In this document: in pieces, positions 53,162 through 62,347 of the stretch
How positions within the stretch are numbered: the stretch's first letter is position 1
How the letters are laid out: each line of letters begins with the position of its first letter
Assembly (NCBI RefSeq): GCF_002245355.1
Contig: NZ_NOWF01000001.1
Location: 62,001-126,000 of the forward strand
DNA: 64,000 bases
Reading direction: 5' to 3'
From: Paludifilum halophilum
Lineage (GTDB): Bacteria; Bacillota; Bacilli; Thermoactinomycetales; DSM-45169
Notes under the pieces: model-generated
The model's input: the letters and a program-made list of their open reading frames with translations, nothing else
Database searches by the model: none
What the model was told of the DNA's origin: nothing
Made by a program: the position numbers and the translations under genes

Positions 53162-54544
53162 ATGGAATCGCTCCAACTGAACGGCAAACAACTGAAGAAT
53201 GAACAAGCGATTCGCAGTAAAATTATTACTGCGAAAGGAACTCTGGCTCCGTCCATTCACCTTCAATGGGTGACCGATATGAACTATTCCGAAACGGTTC
53301 TCACCCTGAATCACCCGTCGGCGGCGGAGGCGATTGGTTCTGGCGAATATCGGGCGGATCGCTTGAAGCGAAATGGGATCTCAGTTCCCGATGGCAGGTC
53401 AACTCTGTTGAAACAGTATATCACGGCCGTATTTCAAACCCGGGTGTTGGTTCTGTACCGTTCCAACACCCGAAGAATATGGTTGGCCCATGGAAAAGGA
53501 CAACATCGGGAAATGTACAGACGGGTCTCTCTTCAGGAAAACACTCGAGAAGCGCGTCGGGTCAAGGAGACGGCGATTCGGGCTGTTTACGCCGCCGGAC
53601 TCGACTACGGAGTGGTAAAACTGGCGCTTCAGCCAGGAAATGTGATCACTGTGTTAAATGTGAATCCCTCTCCCCGTCTCAATCCGGAGATGGAGTCGGG
53701 ATTTATATCGGCGATTCATCAATATATTCACCGGTTGCCTCTGATGGCAGCGGATTGGAATCAGGTGATGCTGGGGGCGGATCCGGAGTTTATCATGCGG
53801 CGGAAAAAGGGGCAGGTGGTGATGGCATCGGAGTATTTTCCCCGTTTCGGCCGTGTGGGGTGTGATGCCATCTGGTACGGCCAAAACCGGTCTTTAAAAC
53901 CGCTGGTGGAATTAAGGCCCCGACCCAGCATTGAGCCCCGGCAACTGGTGATTCGTATGTATCAGGGGATGATACAGGCCGCCAAAAAGGTGAACGATTC
54001 GTCTGTTCAGTGGTTGTCCGGCGCATTGCCCCATCCGGGCTTTCCCTTGGGGGGACATATTCACTTCAGTGGCATTCCTCTCAATTTCAAACTTCTTCGA
54101 GCCTTGGACAATTATCTGGCCCTTCCTTTGATACTGATCGAGGATCCCAGAGGAGTAAGGAGAAGGCCGAAATACGGCTTTTTGGGGGATTTCCGCCGTC
54201 AATCCCACGGCGGGTTTGAATACCGGACCCTTCCCAGTTGGCTGATTTCGCCGACGCTGACCAAGGGTGTATTGGCTGTCGCCAAGCTTGTCGCTTCCCG
54301 TTATCCGTACCTGACCCTTGATCCTTTGTCCGATGATGACATTCAGGAAGCCTACTACCGGGGAGAAAAAGAGAAGTTGAGAGAGTCGGTCAGACAGCTG
54401 TGGGGAGAGCTGATGACACTAAGAGAATACGGGAAATACAAAATCTATCTGGATGCTTTGTATGAGATGCTTTTTTCCCGATCAACATGGGATGAGTCCA
54501 GAGATTTCCGGGTCCTATGGAAGCTTCCTTTCCGCGAAAGCTAG
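53162..54544 (+). CDS. Putative amidoligase (COOH-NH2 ligase type 2) with ATP-grasp-like N terminus
   Basis: A 460-residue protein. Residues 100-190 resemble the end of an ATP-grasp fold (AGLDYGVVKLAL and VNPSPRLNPE, a Mg-binding-like segment). From about 200 it matches the phage-type COOH-NH2 ligase family of the glutamine-synthetase fold: LGADPEFIM (206-209), GGHIHFSG (about 296-303) and FEYRTLPSWL (about 352). Such enzymes are predicted to form amide bonds between carboxylates and amines. ATG 53162 follows AAAGGGGAATGG. It sits after cotE and before mutS with its own sigma-K-like promoter, which suggests a mother-cell role such as coat modification. The substrate is unknown. Confidence 0.72.
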   Translation: MESLQLNGKQLKNEQAIRSKIITAKGTLAPSIHLQWVTDMNYSETVLTLNHPSAAEAIGSGEYRADRLKRNGISVPDGRSTLLKQYITAVFQTRVLVLYRSNTRRIWLAHGKGQHREMYRRVSLQENTREARRVKETAIRAVYAAGLDYGVVKLALQPGNVITVLNVNPSPRLNPEMESGFISAIHQYIHRLPLMAADWNQVMLGADPEFIMRRKKGQVVMASEYFPRFGRVGCDAIWYGQNRSLKPLVELRPRPSIEPRQLVIRMYQGMIQAAKKVNDSSVQWLSGALPHPGFPLGGHIHFSGIPLNFKLLRALDNYLALPLILIEDPRGVRRRPKYGFLGDFRRQSHGGFEYRTLPSWLISPTLTKGVLAVAKLVASRYPYLTLDPLSDDDIQEAYYRGEKEKLRESVRQLWGELMTLREYGKYKIYLDALYEMLFSRSTWDESRDFRVLWKLPFRES

Positions 54545-54577
54545 ATTCGTTGTGATCGACCCTTGAAAACGGTGTGC

Positions 54578-54607
54578 TTGTTCCTTTCGCGAATACCGTG
54601 GTAAAAT
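54578..54607 (+). promoter_or_regulatory. mutSL promoter
   Basis: TTGTTC (54578-54583), 18-nt spacer, TAAAAT (54602-54607), 60 nt before mutS. Confidence 0.5.
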
Positions 54608-54666
54608 AAGAGTCACGCAATCAGGCGAAAAAACACTTTTAATCAAGGGTTCGGAGGGTCTGATCC

Positions 54667-57303
54667 GTGGCCAAATACACTCCGATGATACAACAGTATC
54701 TATCGATCAAGGCAGATTATCCCGATGCCTTTTTATTTTTTCGTTTAGGCGATTTTTACGAGATGTTCTTCGAAGATGCCAGAAAAGCGGCGGAAGAGTT
54801 GGAGATTACGTTGACCGGCCGCGACGGTGGAGAGAAAGAGCGGATCCCCATGTGCGGGGTTCCCTATCACTCGGCAGAAGTTTATATCGGCCGGTTGATT
54901 GAAAAAGGGTACAAGGTGGCAATCTGCGAACAGGTGGAGGACCCGGCCGCCGCCAAAGGGGTGGTTCGTCGGGAAGTGGTCCGGGTGATCACCCCGGGTA
55001 CAGTGATGGAAGAGAAAATGCTGGTGGAAAAGGAAAACAATTTTTTAACGGCCCTGACACGGCACCAGGACCGGTTCGCCTTGGCCGCCGGTGATTTGTC
55101 CACCGGGGAGTTTTATGTAACGGAATTTGCGGGGGAAACGGAAGACCTCATCGATGAACTGGTTTCCTTCCAACCGAAGGAGGTCTTGTTGGCCCCTCAG
55201 CTTTCCGGGGATTCTTCTCTCCGAGAACAGCTCACCGTCCGTCTGGGAAGTGTGGTGACGGTTCTTCTCCCGGAACAGGTTCCGTCCCGGGACAGAATGG
55301 AGGAACAGGTGTCCGGCCAGTTTCCCAATTACCGCGAGGCGTGTTCCACCCCGATCACTCTGGAAGTAACGGGCTTGCTGTTGGGATATCTCCAACGGAC
55401 ACAAAAGCGGGGGTTGAGCCATATGAGCCGGCTTTCCCGTTATGATACCGGTCAATACATGGTATTGGACGAATCAGCCCGTCGCACTCTGGAATTGACG
55501 GCTTCCCTTCGAGACGGAAAACGGAAGGGTTCTCTGTTGTGGCTGTTGGATCGGACGGCTACGGCGATGGGGAGCCGCCTCCTGAAAAAATGGTTGGATA
55601 AGCCCCTTCTGGATCGCGGTGAGATCGAAGAAAGGCAGAGTGCGGTTCAATCCTTTGTCGATGATTTGATCCTCCTGGAGGAGATCCGGGATCATTTGCG
55701 CGGGGTCTATGATCTGGAGCGACTCGCCGCCCGGATCGCTTACGGTTCGGCCAATGGGCGGGATCTTGTCTCTCTTTGCCGGTCATTGAAGATGATTCCG
55801 GAGCTTTCGCGGCGGCTGGCGGGTACCGGATGCGATGCTTTGCAAGCAGTCAGTTCCCGGTTGGATCCTTGTGGCGATGTATCGGCTCTGATTGAAAAAG
55901 CCGTCGTGGAGGATCCGCCGGTTTCTGTAAAAGAAGGGGGGGTGATCAAGGAGGGGTTCGACGAAGAGCTGGATCGCCTCCGCTCGGCACAGCAGGACGG
56001 CAGGAGCTGGATCGCCCGCTTGGAACAACGGGAACGGGAAGCTACGGGAATCAAATCTCTCAAAGTGGGTTTCAATAAAGTGTTTGGCTATTATATCGAA
56101 GTGACCAAGGCCAACCTGCGCCTGCTCCCGGAAGGGCGTTATCAACGGAAGCAAACATTGGCCAATGCCGAACGATTCGTCACCCCGGAGTTGAAGGAAC
56201 GGGAACGGTCGATCCTGGAAGCAGAGGAAAAATCGGTGGAGCTGGAGTATCAGATCTTCACCCGGGTCCGGGAAAAAATCGCCGGTGAGATTCCGCGGAT
56301 TCAAAAGCTGGCTGAGCAAGTGGCCCGGTTGGACGTGCTCCACTCCTTTGCTGAGGTTTCCCAGCGGTATCGGTATGTACGCCCTGTGATCCGCACCGAT
56401 GATCGGCTGGTGATCGAAGAGGGGCGTCATCCGGTGGTGGAAGCCGCTGTCGGCGAGCAGGAATTTGTGGCCAATGATGCCCACCTGGATAATCGGGAGC
56501 GTCAGGTGCTGCTGATAACCGGACCCAATATGGCCGGGAAGAGTACATATATGCGCCAGGTGGCCCTGATTGCCCTGTTGGCCCAGATCGGGTGCTTCGT
56601 ACCGGTGAGCCGGGCGGAAGTTTCGCTGATCGATCGAATTTTTACCCGGATCGGGGCGGCAGACGATTTGGTCGGAGGACGGAGTACGTTCATGGTGGAG
56701 ATGGATGAAACCCGTCTTGCATTGGCTCAGGCGACTTCCCGAAGTCTGATTCTGCTGGACGAGGTGGGACGGGGGACTTCCACCTATGACGGAATGGCTC
56801 TGGCTCAGGCGATTGTGGAGTATATTCATGATCAGGTGGGGGCTAAAACCCTTTTTTCCACTCATTACCATGAACTGACCCAACTTGAAGAAGAATGGGA
56901 ACGTGTCGTCAATGTGAATGCCCGGTGTGTGGAAAAAGAAGGGGAAGTGGTTTTTCTTCATCGGATGGAGCCCGGCGGAGCCGATCGCAGTTACGGGATC
57001 CATGTGGCTCATCTGGCGGGAATGCCCCAAGGAGTGATTCAGCGTGCCAGCGTTCTCCTGGAGAGCCTGGAGAGCCGATTGGAAACGGCCGGGACACAGC
57101 AACTCGATTTGTTCCATTTTGCGGCGGAAACCGCATCTGCCCGGGACTCCTCTTCGCTGTCCGGGGCGGAGGAAGAAGTTTTACGGTCTCTGTCCCAGTG
57201 GGACTTGATGAATCGCACCCCGATGGAGTCGGTCCAATTCCTGTATGATTTGCAACGTCGATTGAAGGAAAAACGTCCGGCAGAAGGAGGTTCCGATGGG
57301 TAA
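54667..57303 (+). CDS. mutS: DNA mismatch repair protein MutS
   Basis: An 878-residue mismatch sensor. The mismatch-wedging Phe-x-Glu is in DFYEMFFE (Phe30, Glu32). The ATPase has Walker A GPNMAGKST near residue 618, LLDEVGRGTSTYDG and the TLFSTHYHEL switch. GTG 54667 follows GGAGGG. mutL overlaps its 3' end by 8 nt, so the pair is translated together. Confidence 0.98.
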   Translation: MAKYTPMIQQYLSIKADYPDAFLFFRLGDFYEMFFEDARKAAEELEITLTGRDGGEKERIPMCGVPYHSAEVYIGRLIEKGYKVAICEQVEDPAAAKGVVRREVVRVITPGTVMEEKMLVEKENNFLTALTRHQDRFALAAGDLSTGEFYVTEFAGETEDLIDELVSFQPKEVLLAPQLSGDSSLREQLTVRLGSVVTVLLPEQVPSRDRMEEQVSGQFPNYREACSTPITLEVTGLLLGYLQRTQKRGLSHMSRLSRYDTGQYMVLDESARRTLELTASLRDGKRKGSLLWLLDRTATAMGSRLLKKWLDKPLLDRGEIEERQSAVQSFVDDLILLEEIRDHLRGVYDLERLAARIAYGSANGRDLVSLCRSLKMIPELSRRLAGTGCDALQAVSSRLDPCGDVSALIEKAVVEDPPVSVKEGGVIKEGFDEELDRLRSAQQDGRSWIARLEQREREATGIKSLKVGFNKVFGYYIEVTKANLRLLPEGRYQRKQTLANAERFVTPELKERERSILEAEEKSVELEYQIFTRVREKIAGEIPRIQKLAEQVARLDVLHSFAEVSQRYRYVRPVIRTDDRLVIEEGRHPVVEAAVGEQEFVANDAHLDNRERQVLLITGPNMAGKSTYMRQVALIALLAQIGCFVPVSRAEVSLIDRIFTRIGAADDLVGGRSTFMVEMDETRLALAQATSRSLILLDEVGRGTSTYDGMALAQAIVEYIHDQVGAKTLFSTHYHELTQLEEEWERVVNVNARCVEKEGEVVFLHRMEPGGADRSYGIHVAHLAGMPQGVIQRASVLLESLESRLETAGTQQLDLFHFAAETASARDSSSLSGAEEEVLRSLSQWDLMNRTPMESVQFLYDLQRRLKEKRPAEGGSDG

Positions 57304-59221
57304 AATCCGAGTGTTGGACGATCGGCTGGCGAATCAGATTGCAGCTGGTGAGGTGGTGGAACGGCCCGCTTCCGTCGTTAAAGAGCTGTGTGAGAATGCC
57401 CTGGATGCGGGAGCGGATCGGATTCAGGTGACGATCGAGGAAGGGGGGATTCGTTCGATCACCGTCTCCGATAATGGTGCGGGGATGGATCGGGACGATG
57501 CCGTTTCCGCTTTTAAACGGCATGCCACCAGCAAGATCCGGCGGGAACGGGATTTGTTCGCCATCCGTTCCCTCGGGTTTCGAGGGGAGGCTCTTCCCAG
57601 CATTGCCTCCGTCAGCCGGTTGACGATGTTCACCACTGACGGAGGTGACGGTCCCGGGACCCGGGTGACCCTGAAAGGGGGCAAACTCCTTTCCACTGAG
57701 GATTGGGCCGGATCTCGAGGGACGGAAGTCCGTGTGGAAGACCTTTTTTACAATACCCCGGCTCGTTTGAAATACTTAAAAACCGTCAACACTGAAGTTA
57801 GTCATGTCGCTGATTGTGTCGGGCGTCTCGCTTTGGCTCATCCGTCGGTCTCGTTCCGTCTGAAACATAAGGAAAAGGAACTTTTCCGCACTCCCGGGGA
57901 TGGCAAACGGCTCCATGTCCTTTATGCTTTGTACGGGAAACAGGTGGCTCGAAAAATGTTGTCCTTTTTCCGGGAGGATATGGATTTTACCGTATCCGGG
58001 TTGGTCGGCCGTCCCGAAGTGACCCGTTCCAACCGTTCCTATGTCTCCACAATCATCAACGGACGGTATATTCGAAGTATTCCCGTGGTCCAGTCGGTGA
58101 TCCGGGCCTATGATACATTACTGCCGATCGGTCGATATCCGATCGCGGTCCTTTCCATCGAGATGGACCCCAAGCTGGTGGACGTCAATGTGCATCCTTC
58201 CAAATTGGAAGTTCGCCTGTCCAAAGAAAAGGAATTGTGCCGGTTGGTGGAAAGCGGGCTCAAAGATTTATTTCAGCGGGAAGTGTTGATCCCGAAGGCG
58301 GAAATCAATCAAGGCCGGCCCCTTTCTTCGGCTCCGAAGCCGGTTCAGGAGCGGTTGAACTGGACCCCGCCGGCGCCAGACACTTCCGCAGGCGAGTCAC
58401 TTCCGTCCGGGGAGAAGGTTCAAGAATCCCGACATGCTTTTCCTGCTTCGCTGACACCTTCTTCCGCGTCTCCTTCCCCGGTACCGGATAAAGGTTTCGC
58501 TTCCCCTTTTTCCGACGGCGGAGACCGGGAAGGAGGGAAGAAGGAGACGCCTCCGACTGTGGTGCAGGAGCAACCGGTTGAAAAACCTTTCTCCTCTCCT
58601 CGGGAAGAAGTTGAGAGGTCGGGGGAGTTGGAAGAGGAACGCTTTCCCGACTTGACCCCTTTGACACAAGTGCACGGAACCTATATTATCGCTCAATCGG
58701 AGGACGGTTTTTACATTTTGGACCAGCATGCCGCTCATGAACGTATTTATTATGAGCTTTTTTCACAGCGGATGCGGGAACGGGACCGGGAACAGCAATC
58801 TCTGCTGATTCCCCTAACGATCGAATGTACTCCGTCGGAAGCGGAGCTGATCCAAACGCGCCTTTCGCAGATGAACGAAGTGGGGATCGAGATCGAGTCC
58901 TTCGGAGGGACTTCTTTCCTGGTCCGTTCCCATCCGCGGTGGTTTCCGTCGGGTAGCGAAGAGGATTTGATTCGTGAGATCATCGATTGGATGAAATCCG
59001 GAGACAAGGTGGATACCTACCGTTTGCGGGACGACGGAGCCAAAATGATGGCTTGCAAAGCGGCGATCAAGGCCAACCGTCACCTGAACAGGGAGGAGAT
59101 GGAGAGCTTATTGAAGCAGTTGCAGGCCTGCCGTACTCCCTATACCTGCCCCCACGGCCGACCGATCCTTGTTCATTTTTCCACCTACGAAATCGAGAAA
59201 ATGTTTAAACGGGTGATGTGA
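57296..59221 (+). CDS. mutL: DNA mismatch repair protein MutL
   Basis: A 641-residue GHL ATPase linking MutS to strand removal. N-terminal motifs are ELCENALDAG, DNGAGMD and GFRGEALPSI. A Pro/Ser-rich linker covers about residues 345-440. The C-terminal endonuclease motif DQHAAHERIYYE and the metal-site CPHGRP indicate the nicking type found in Firmicutes. AGGAGG precedes ATG 57296. The stop is shared with the start of the next gene. Confidence 0.98.
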   Translation: MGKIRVLDDRLANQIAAGEVVERPASVVKELCENALDAGADRIQVTIEEGGIRSITVSDNGAGMDRDDAVSAFKRHATSKIRRERDLFAIRSLGFRGEALPSIASVSRLTMFTTDGGDGPGTRVTLKGGKLLSTEDWAGSRGTEVRVEDLFYNTPARLKYLKTVNTEVSHVADCVGRLALAHPSVSFRLKHKEKELFRTPGDGKRLHVLYALYGKQVARKMLSFFREDMDFTVSGLVGRPEVTRSNRSYVSTIINGRYIRSIPVVQSVIRAYDTLLPIGRYPIAVLSIEMDPKLVDVNVHPSKLEVRLSKEKELCRLVESGLKDLFQREVLIPKAEINQGRPLSSAPKPVQERLNWTPPAPDTSAGESLPSGEKVQESRHAFPASLTPSSASPSPVPDKGFASPFSDGGDREGGKKETPPTVVQEQPVEKPFSSPREEVERSGELEEERFPDLTPLTQVHGTYIIAQSEDGFYILDQHAAHERIYYELFSQRMRERDREQQSLLIPLTIECTPSEAELIQTRLSQMNEVGIEIESFGGTSFLVRSHPRWFPSGSEEDLIREIIDWMKSGDKVDTYRLRDDGAKMMACKAAIKANRHLNREEMESLLKQLQACRTPYTCPHGRPILVHFSTYEIEKMFKRVM

Positions 59222-60012
59222 TGACGGTGGTGACAACTTCCCGTAAAGTCCGGGACGAGGATCGTCGTTTGGCTGCGGCAATCGCCCGCCGCTTGAACGT
59301 TTCGGTGGTGGAGCGGGACAAACGATCCCTTGCCCGCCTGTTGGCCGACAGCGGTGCCCGAGATGCAGTGGTCGTCTCCGGTGGATCCGCCTGGTGGCAG
59401 GATCGGGATGGGGATGAGTTTTTCTTCCATCCCGGTACGGCGGCTATTCGATTAAAGCAGTTGACCCGAGGCGAGCCCGACGGTTTGGTAGCCGCCGCCG
59501 GTTTCCGGAAGGGGCAGCGGATTCTCGATTGTACACTGGGGCTGGCCTCGGATGCGATCGTTGCCGCGCATATGGTGGGGGACTCCGGAGAAGTAATCGG
59601 ATTGGAAAGCCAACCGGTAGTGGCCGCCCTGGTGGAATTGGGACTGGAAACCGCCCGGTTTCAATCCCCCCGGTTGATGAGGGCGATGCGTTCCGTGCAG
59701 GTGGTTTGTGCTGATTACCGCGAATTCTTGCCTCGGTGCCGAACAGGGGAGTTTGATGTGATTCTGTTTGACCCGATGTTTCGCAAGACGGTACAGCGAT
59801 CTCAATCGATGCAGTCCCTCCGGGTGATCGCCAATCCCGATCCCCTGGATGAGGCTTCCGTCCGGGAAGCGATGCGGGTGGCCGCATGCCGGGTTGTTCT
59901 GAAAGAGCGAAAGGGAAGCCCCGAATTTGAAAGGCTGGGCTTTTGCATCGTAAAGGAGGCGTCTACCTATGCCCTCGGCGTTATCGACGTTTCCCGGCGG
60001 AAAGGGGAATGA
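59221..60012 (+). CDS. Class I SAM-dependent methyltransferase (RsmJ/DUF548-like)
   Basis: A 263-residue protein with a Rossmann methyltransferase core: motif I region ILDCTLGLASDAIVAAH, acidic loop GLESQP and FDVILFDPMF (the DPxF catalytic-type motif of rRNA/N-methyltransferases). The family includes RsmJ, which methylates 16S rRNA, but the substrate is not shown here. It starts at ATG 59221, on the last base of the mutL stop, and overlaps miaA by 44 nt. Confidence 0.82.
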   Translation: MTVVTTSRKVRDEDRRLAAAIARRLNVSVVERDKRSLARLLADSGARDAVVVSGGSAWWQDRDGDEFFFHPGTAAIRLKQLTRGEPDGLVAAAGFRKGQRILDCTLGLASDAIVAAHMVGDSGEVIGLESQPVVAALVELGLETARFQSPRLMRAMRSVQVVCADYREFLPRCRTGEFDVILFDPMFRKTVQRSQSMQSLRVIANPDPLDEASVREAMRVAACRVVLKERKGSPEFERLGFCIVKEASTYALGVIDVSRRKGE

Positions 60013-60934
60013 GGGGGATCTTTTGGTGATTGTCGGTCCCACGGCTGTAGGAAAAACGGCTCTTAGTCTGGACCTTGCGGAAAAGTTCCGGGGCGAGATT
60101 GTGTCGGGGGATTCGATGCAGGTCTACCGGTATATGGATATCGGAACGGCTAAGGCCTCACCGGCGGAACGCGAAAGAGCCTCCCATCATTTGATCGATC
60201 TGGTGGATCCCGATTATCCCTTTTCCTTGGATGAATTTCAGCATCGGGCTCAAAGAGCGATCCGCGAAATTCAGCACCGGGGGCATCTTCCGATCATGGT
60301 GGGAGGGACAGGCCTCTATATTCAGTCCGTCACCCACGGTTATCGCTTGCCCGGGGTCAAGGAAGATCCGGAGTTTCGCCGGAGGATGCAGCGGCTGGCC
60401 GATGAAAAGGGAAATGAGGCTCTCCATCGGCGCCTTCGGGAAGTGGATGAAGCAACCGCCGCCCGCCTTCATCCTAACGATCGGAGACGAATCATCCGCT
60501 CCTTGGAGATCTATCGGGCAACGGGACAACCCCCCCGGTTTCAACAGCGGGCACAGACATCGTATAATAGTTGCTGGATCGGTCTGACCATGCCTCGGGA
60601 GCTCTTGTATGAGCGGGTGGAACAACGGGTGGACCGGATGATCGAAGAAGGACTGGTGGAGGAAGTGGTTTCCTTGAGGGAGCGGGGCTACCGGGGGGAT
60701 TTGGTTTCCATGCAAGCTTTGGGGTACAAGGAGATCGCGATGGTTTTGGATCGGGAGATCACACAGGAGGAAGCGGTGCAACTGATCAAGCGGCGAACGA
60801 GAAAATTTGCCAAGCGTCAATTATCCTGGTTTCGCCGATTAAAGATGATTCATTGGTTTGATGTGACAAAGCCCCATTTCGAGGAAGAAATTCGAAAGCT
60901 GGTAGCAGGAAACTTCCCTCGGTACAAAGAATAG
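59969..60934 (+). CDS. miaA: tRNA dimethylallyltransferase MiaA
   Basis: A 321-residue P-loop enzyme adding the dimethylallyl group to A37 of tRNAs, which MiaB later thiomethylates. Walker A-like GPTAVGKT is at 23-30, followed by SGDSMQVYRYMDIGTAK and GGTGLYIQS. ATG 59969 follows AAAGGAGGCG and lies within the methyltransferase gene. hfq is 39 nt downstream, as in many bacteria. Confidence 0.97.
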   Translation: MPSALSTFPGGKGNEGDLLVIVGPTAVGKTALSLDLAEKFRGEIVSGDSMQVYRYMDIGTAKASPAERERASHHLIDLVDPDYPFSLDEFQHRAQRAIREIQHRGHLPIMVGGTGLYIQSVTHGYRLPGVKEDPEFRRRMQRLADEKGNEALHRRLREVDEATAARLHPNDRRRIIRSLEIYRATGQPPRFQQRAQTSYNSCWIGLTMPRELLYERVEQRVDRMIEEGLVEEVVSLRERGYRGDLVSMQALGYKEIAMVLDREITQEEAVQLIKRRTRKFAKRQLSWFRRLKMIHWFDVTKPHFEEEIRKLVAGNFPRYKE

Positions 60935-60973
60935 AGTAAACTAATGCCAAAACGTACTTAGGAGGTACATATT

Positions 60974-61219
60974 TTGAAGCAGTCGATTAACATTCAGGAT
61001 ACGTTTCTGAACCAAATTCGTAAAGATTCAGTTCCTGTAACCATTTATCTGGTCAATGGTTTCCAACTGCGCGGGGTGGTGCGGGGTTTCGATAATTTCA
61101 CCATTGTCATCGACAGTGACGGCAAACAGCAAATGGTTTACAAGCACGCGATTTCCACCTTCACACCCTCTCGGGCGGTTTCGCTGATGTCCAATGATGA
61201 AGCGAATAAGGAAAGCTAA
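60974..61219 (+). CDS. hfq: RNA chaperone Hfq
   Basis: An 81-residue Sm-fold protein that binds small RNAs and A/U-rich RNA as a hexamer. Sm1 is [19 protein letters not shown] and Sm2 has [10 protein letters not shown], the family's YKHAI signature. TTG 60974 has GGAGG at 60961-60965. It follows miaA in one operon and is ended by a perfect 12-bp terminator. Confidence 0.97.
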   Translation: MKQSINIQDTFLNQIRKDSVPVTIYLVNGFQLRGVVRGFDNFTIVIDSDGKQQMVYKHAISTFTPSRAVSLMSNDEANKES

Positions 61220-61246
61220 AACCAAGTGGCCTCCACTTGGTTTTTA
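61218..61246 (+). terminator. Terminator after hfq
   Basis: AAAACCAAGTGG pairs exactly with CCACTTGGTTTT around a 3-nt loop, then T-run. Confidence 0.92.
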
Positions 61247-61342
61247 TCTTTTTATCCCGGTGGTGTTTTCGGTATCGGTTCACCAATAAATGGGCTCCTG
61301 CGTATATTGAGGTGAGCGGAACTTGATGAAGAGGTGACAACC

Positions 61343-62314
61343 ATGGCGAGCCGCGTAATCACCCAGGAACCCAATCGCATTCACGTCGTGCTGGATCATG
61401 AGGCGAGAGGGAAGGCTCCGATGCCCTCCTCTTTTTCTTTCGGACCTTCCCTTGATGATGAAGGGCATCTTCCCCTTAAACGGTGTCTGGAGGAATTGGA
61501 TCGCCTGGTGGGGTTGTCGAAGATTAAATCTTTTATTCACGAAGTGTACGCATGGCTGGAGGTGAGCCGCCGACGCCGGCTGGCGGGTTTAAATGCCGAG
61601 GGCCAAGTGCTTCACATGGTTTTCGAAGGGAATCCGGGTACGGGTAAAACCACGGTCGCACGGATCATGGGGCGCCTTTTACAAGAGATGAACCTGCTTT
61701 CGAAGGGGCACTTGGTCGAGGTGGAGCGGGCCGATTTAGTCGGGGAATACATCGGTCACACGGCTCAGAAGACGAGGGAACACGTCAAAAGGGCCTTGGG
61801 AGGAATCCTCTTCATCGATGAAGCCTACGCTCTTTCCCGAGGTGGAGAAAAGGATTTCGGCAAAGAGGCGATCGATACACTGGTTAAATCCATGGAAGAT
61901 TACAGAAACGATTTTGTGTTGATCTTGGCAGGCTATCCCGGCGAGATGAAACGTTTTCTCCGTTCCAACCCGGGGCTGCCTTCCCGGTTTCCGGTTCATT
62001 TAAGCTTCCCGGATTTCACCATTGATGAGTTGCTGCAAATCGCCGAGGGGATGGTAAAACAAAGGCAGTATCGTTTTTCCCCTTCGGCGAAGGAAAAACT
62101 GCGCCTTCATTTGTCCAAGGAAGCCCGGCATGGACACGAATCTTTCGGGAATGCCCGATATGTGCGCAATATTGTGGAACAGGCGGTCCGGCTGCAGGCG
62201 GTCCGATTGCTGAAAAGTCGCTATGTTACCCGGGAGGAGTTGATGACACTGCGGACGGAGGATTTGCAGTTTCCGCAATCCGAAAACTCCTCCGCCTTTT
62301 CGTGGTATACTTGA
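61343..62314 (+). CDS. spoVK: Stage V sporulation protein K (AAA ATPase)
   Basis: A 323-residue CbbX/SpoVK-type AAA protein. Walker A is GNPGTGKTT, Walker B GGILFIDEAYAL, followed by an arginine-finger region NPGLPSRFP. SpoVK is needed for spore maturation in B. subtilis. ATG 61343 follows GAGGTGACAACC; the GTG at 61334 is part of that site. It sits between hfq and hflX as in B. subtilis. A CGTATATTG at about 61303, with AC 17 nt upstream, could be a weak sporulation promoter. Confidence 0.95.
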   Translation: MASRVITQEPNRIHVVLDHEARGKAPMPSSFSFGPSLDDEGHLPLKRCLEELDRLVGLSKIKSFIHEVYAWLEVSRRRRLAGLNAEGQVLHMVFEGNPGTGKTTVARIMGRLLQEMNLLSKGHLVEVERADLVGEYIGHTAQKTREHVKRALGGILFIDEAYALSRGGEKDFGKEAIDTLVKSMEDYRNDFVLILAGYPGEMKRFLRSNPGLPSRFPVHLSFPDFTIDELLQIAEGMVKQRQYRFSPSAKEKLRLHLSKEARHGHESFGNARYVRNIVEQAVRLQAVRLLKSRYVTREELMTLRTEDLQFPQSENSSAFSWYT

Positions 62315-62347
62315 GACAGAACAGCGTTTGAAGTGTGAGGAGGATCC

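Noticed and set aside
55783-57117. Long minus-strand open frame within mutS
   Set aside because: Antisense shadow of a highly conserved gene; His/Pro-rich composition typical of reversed coding DNA.
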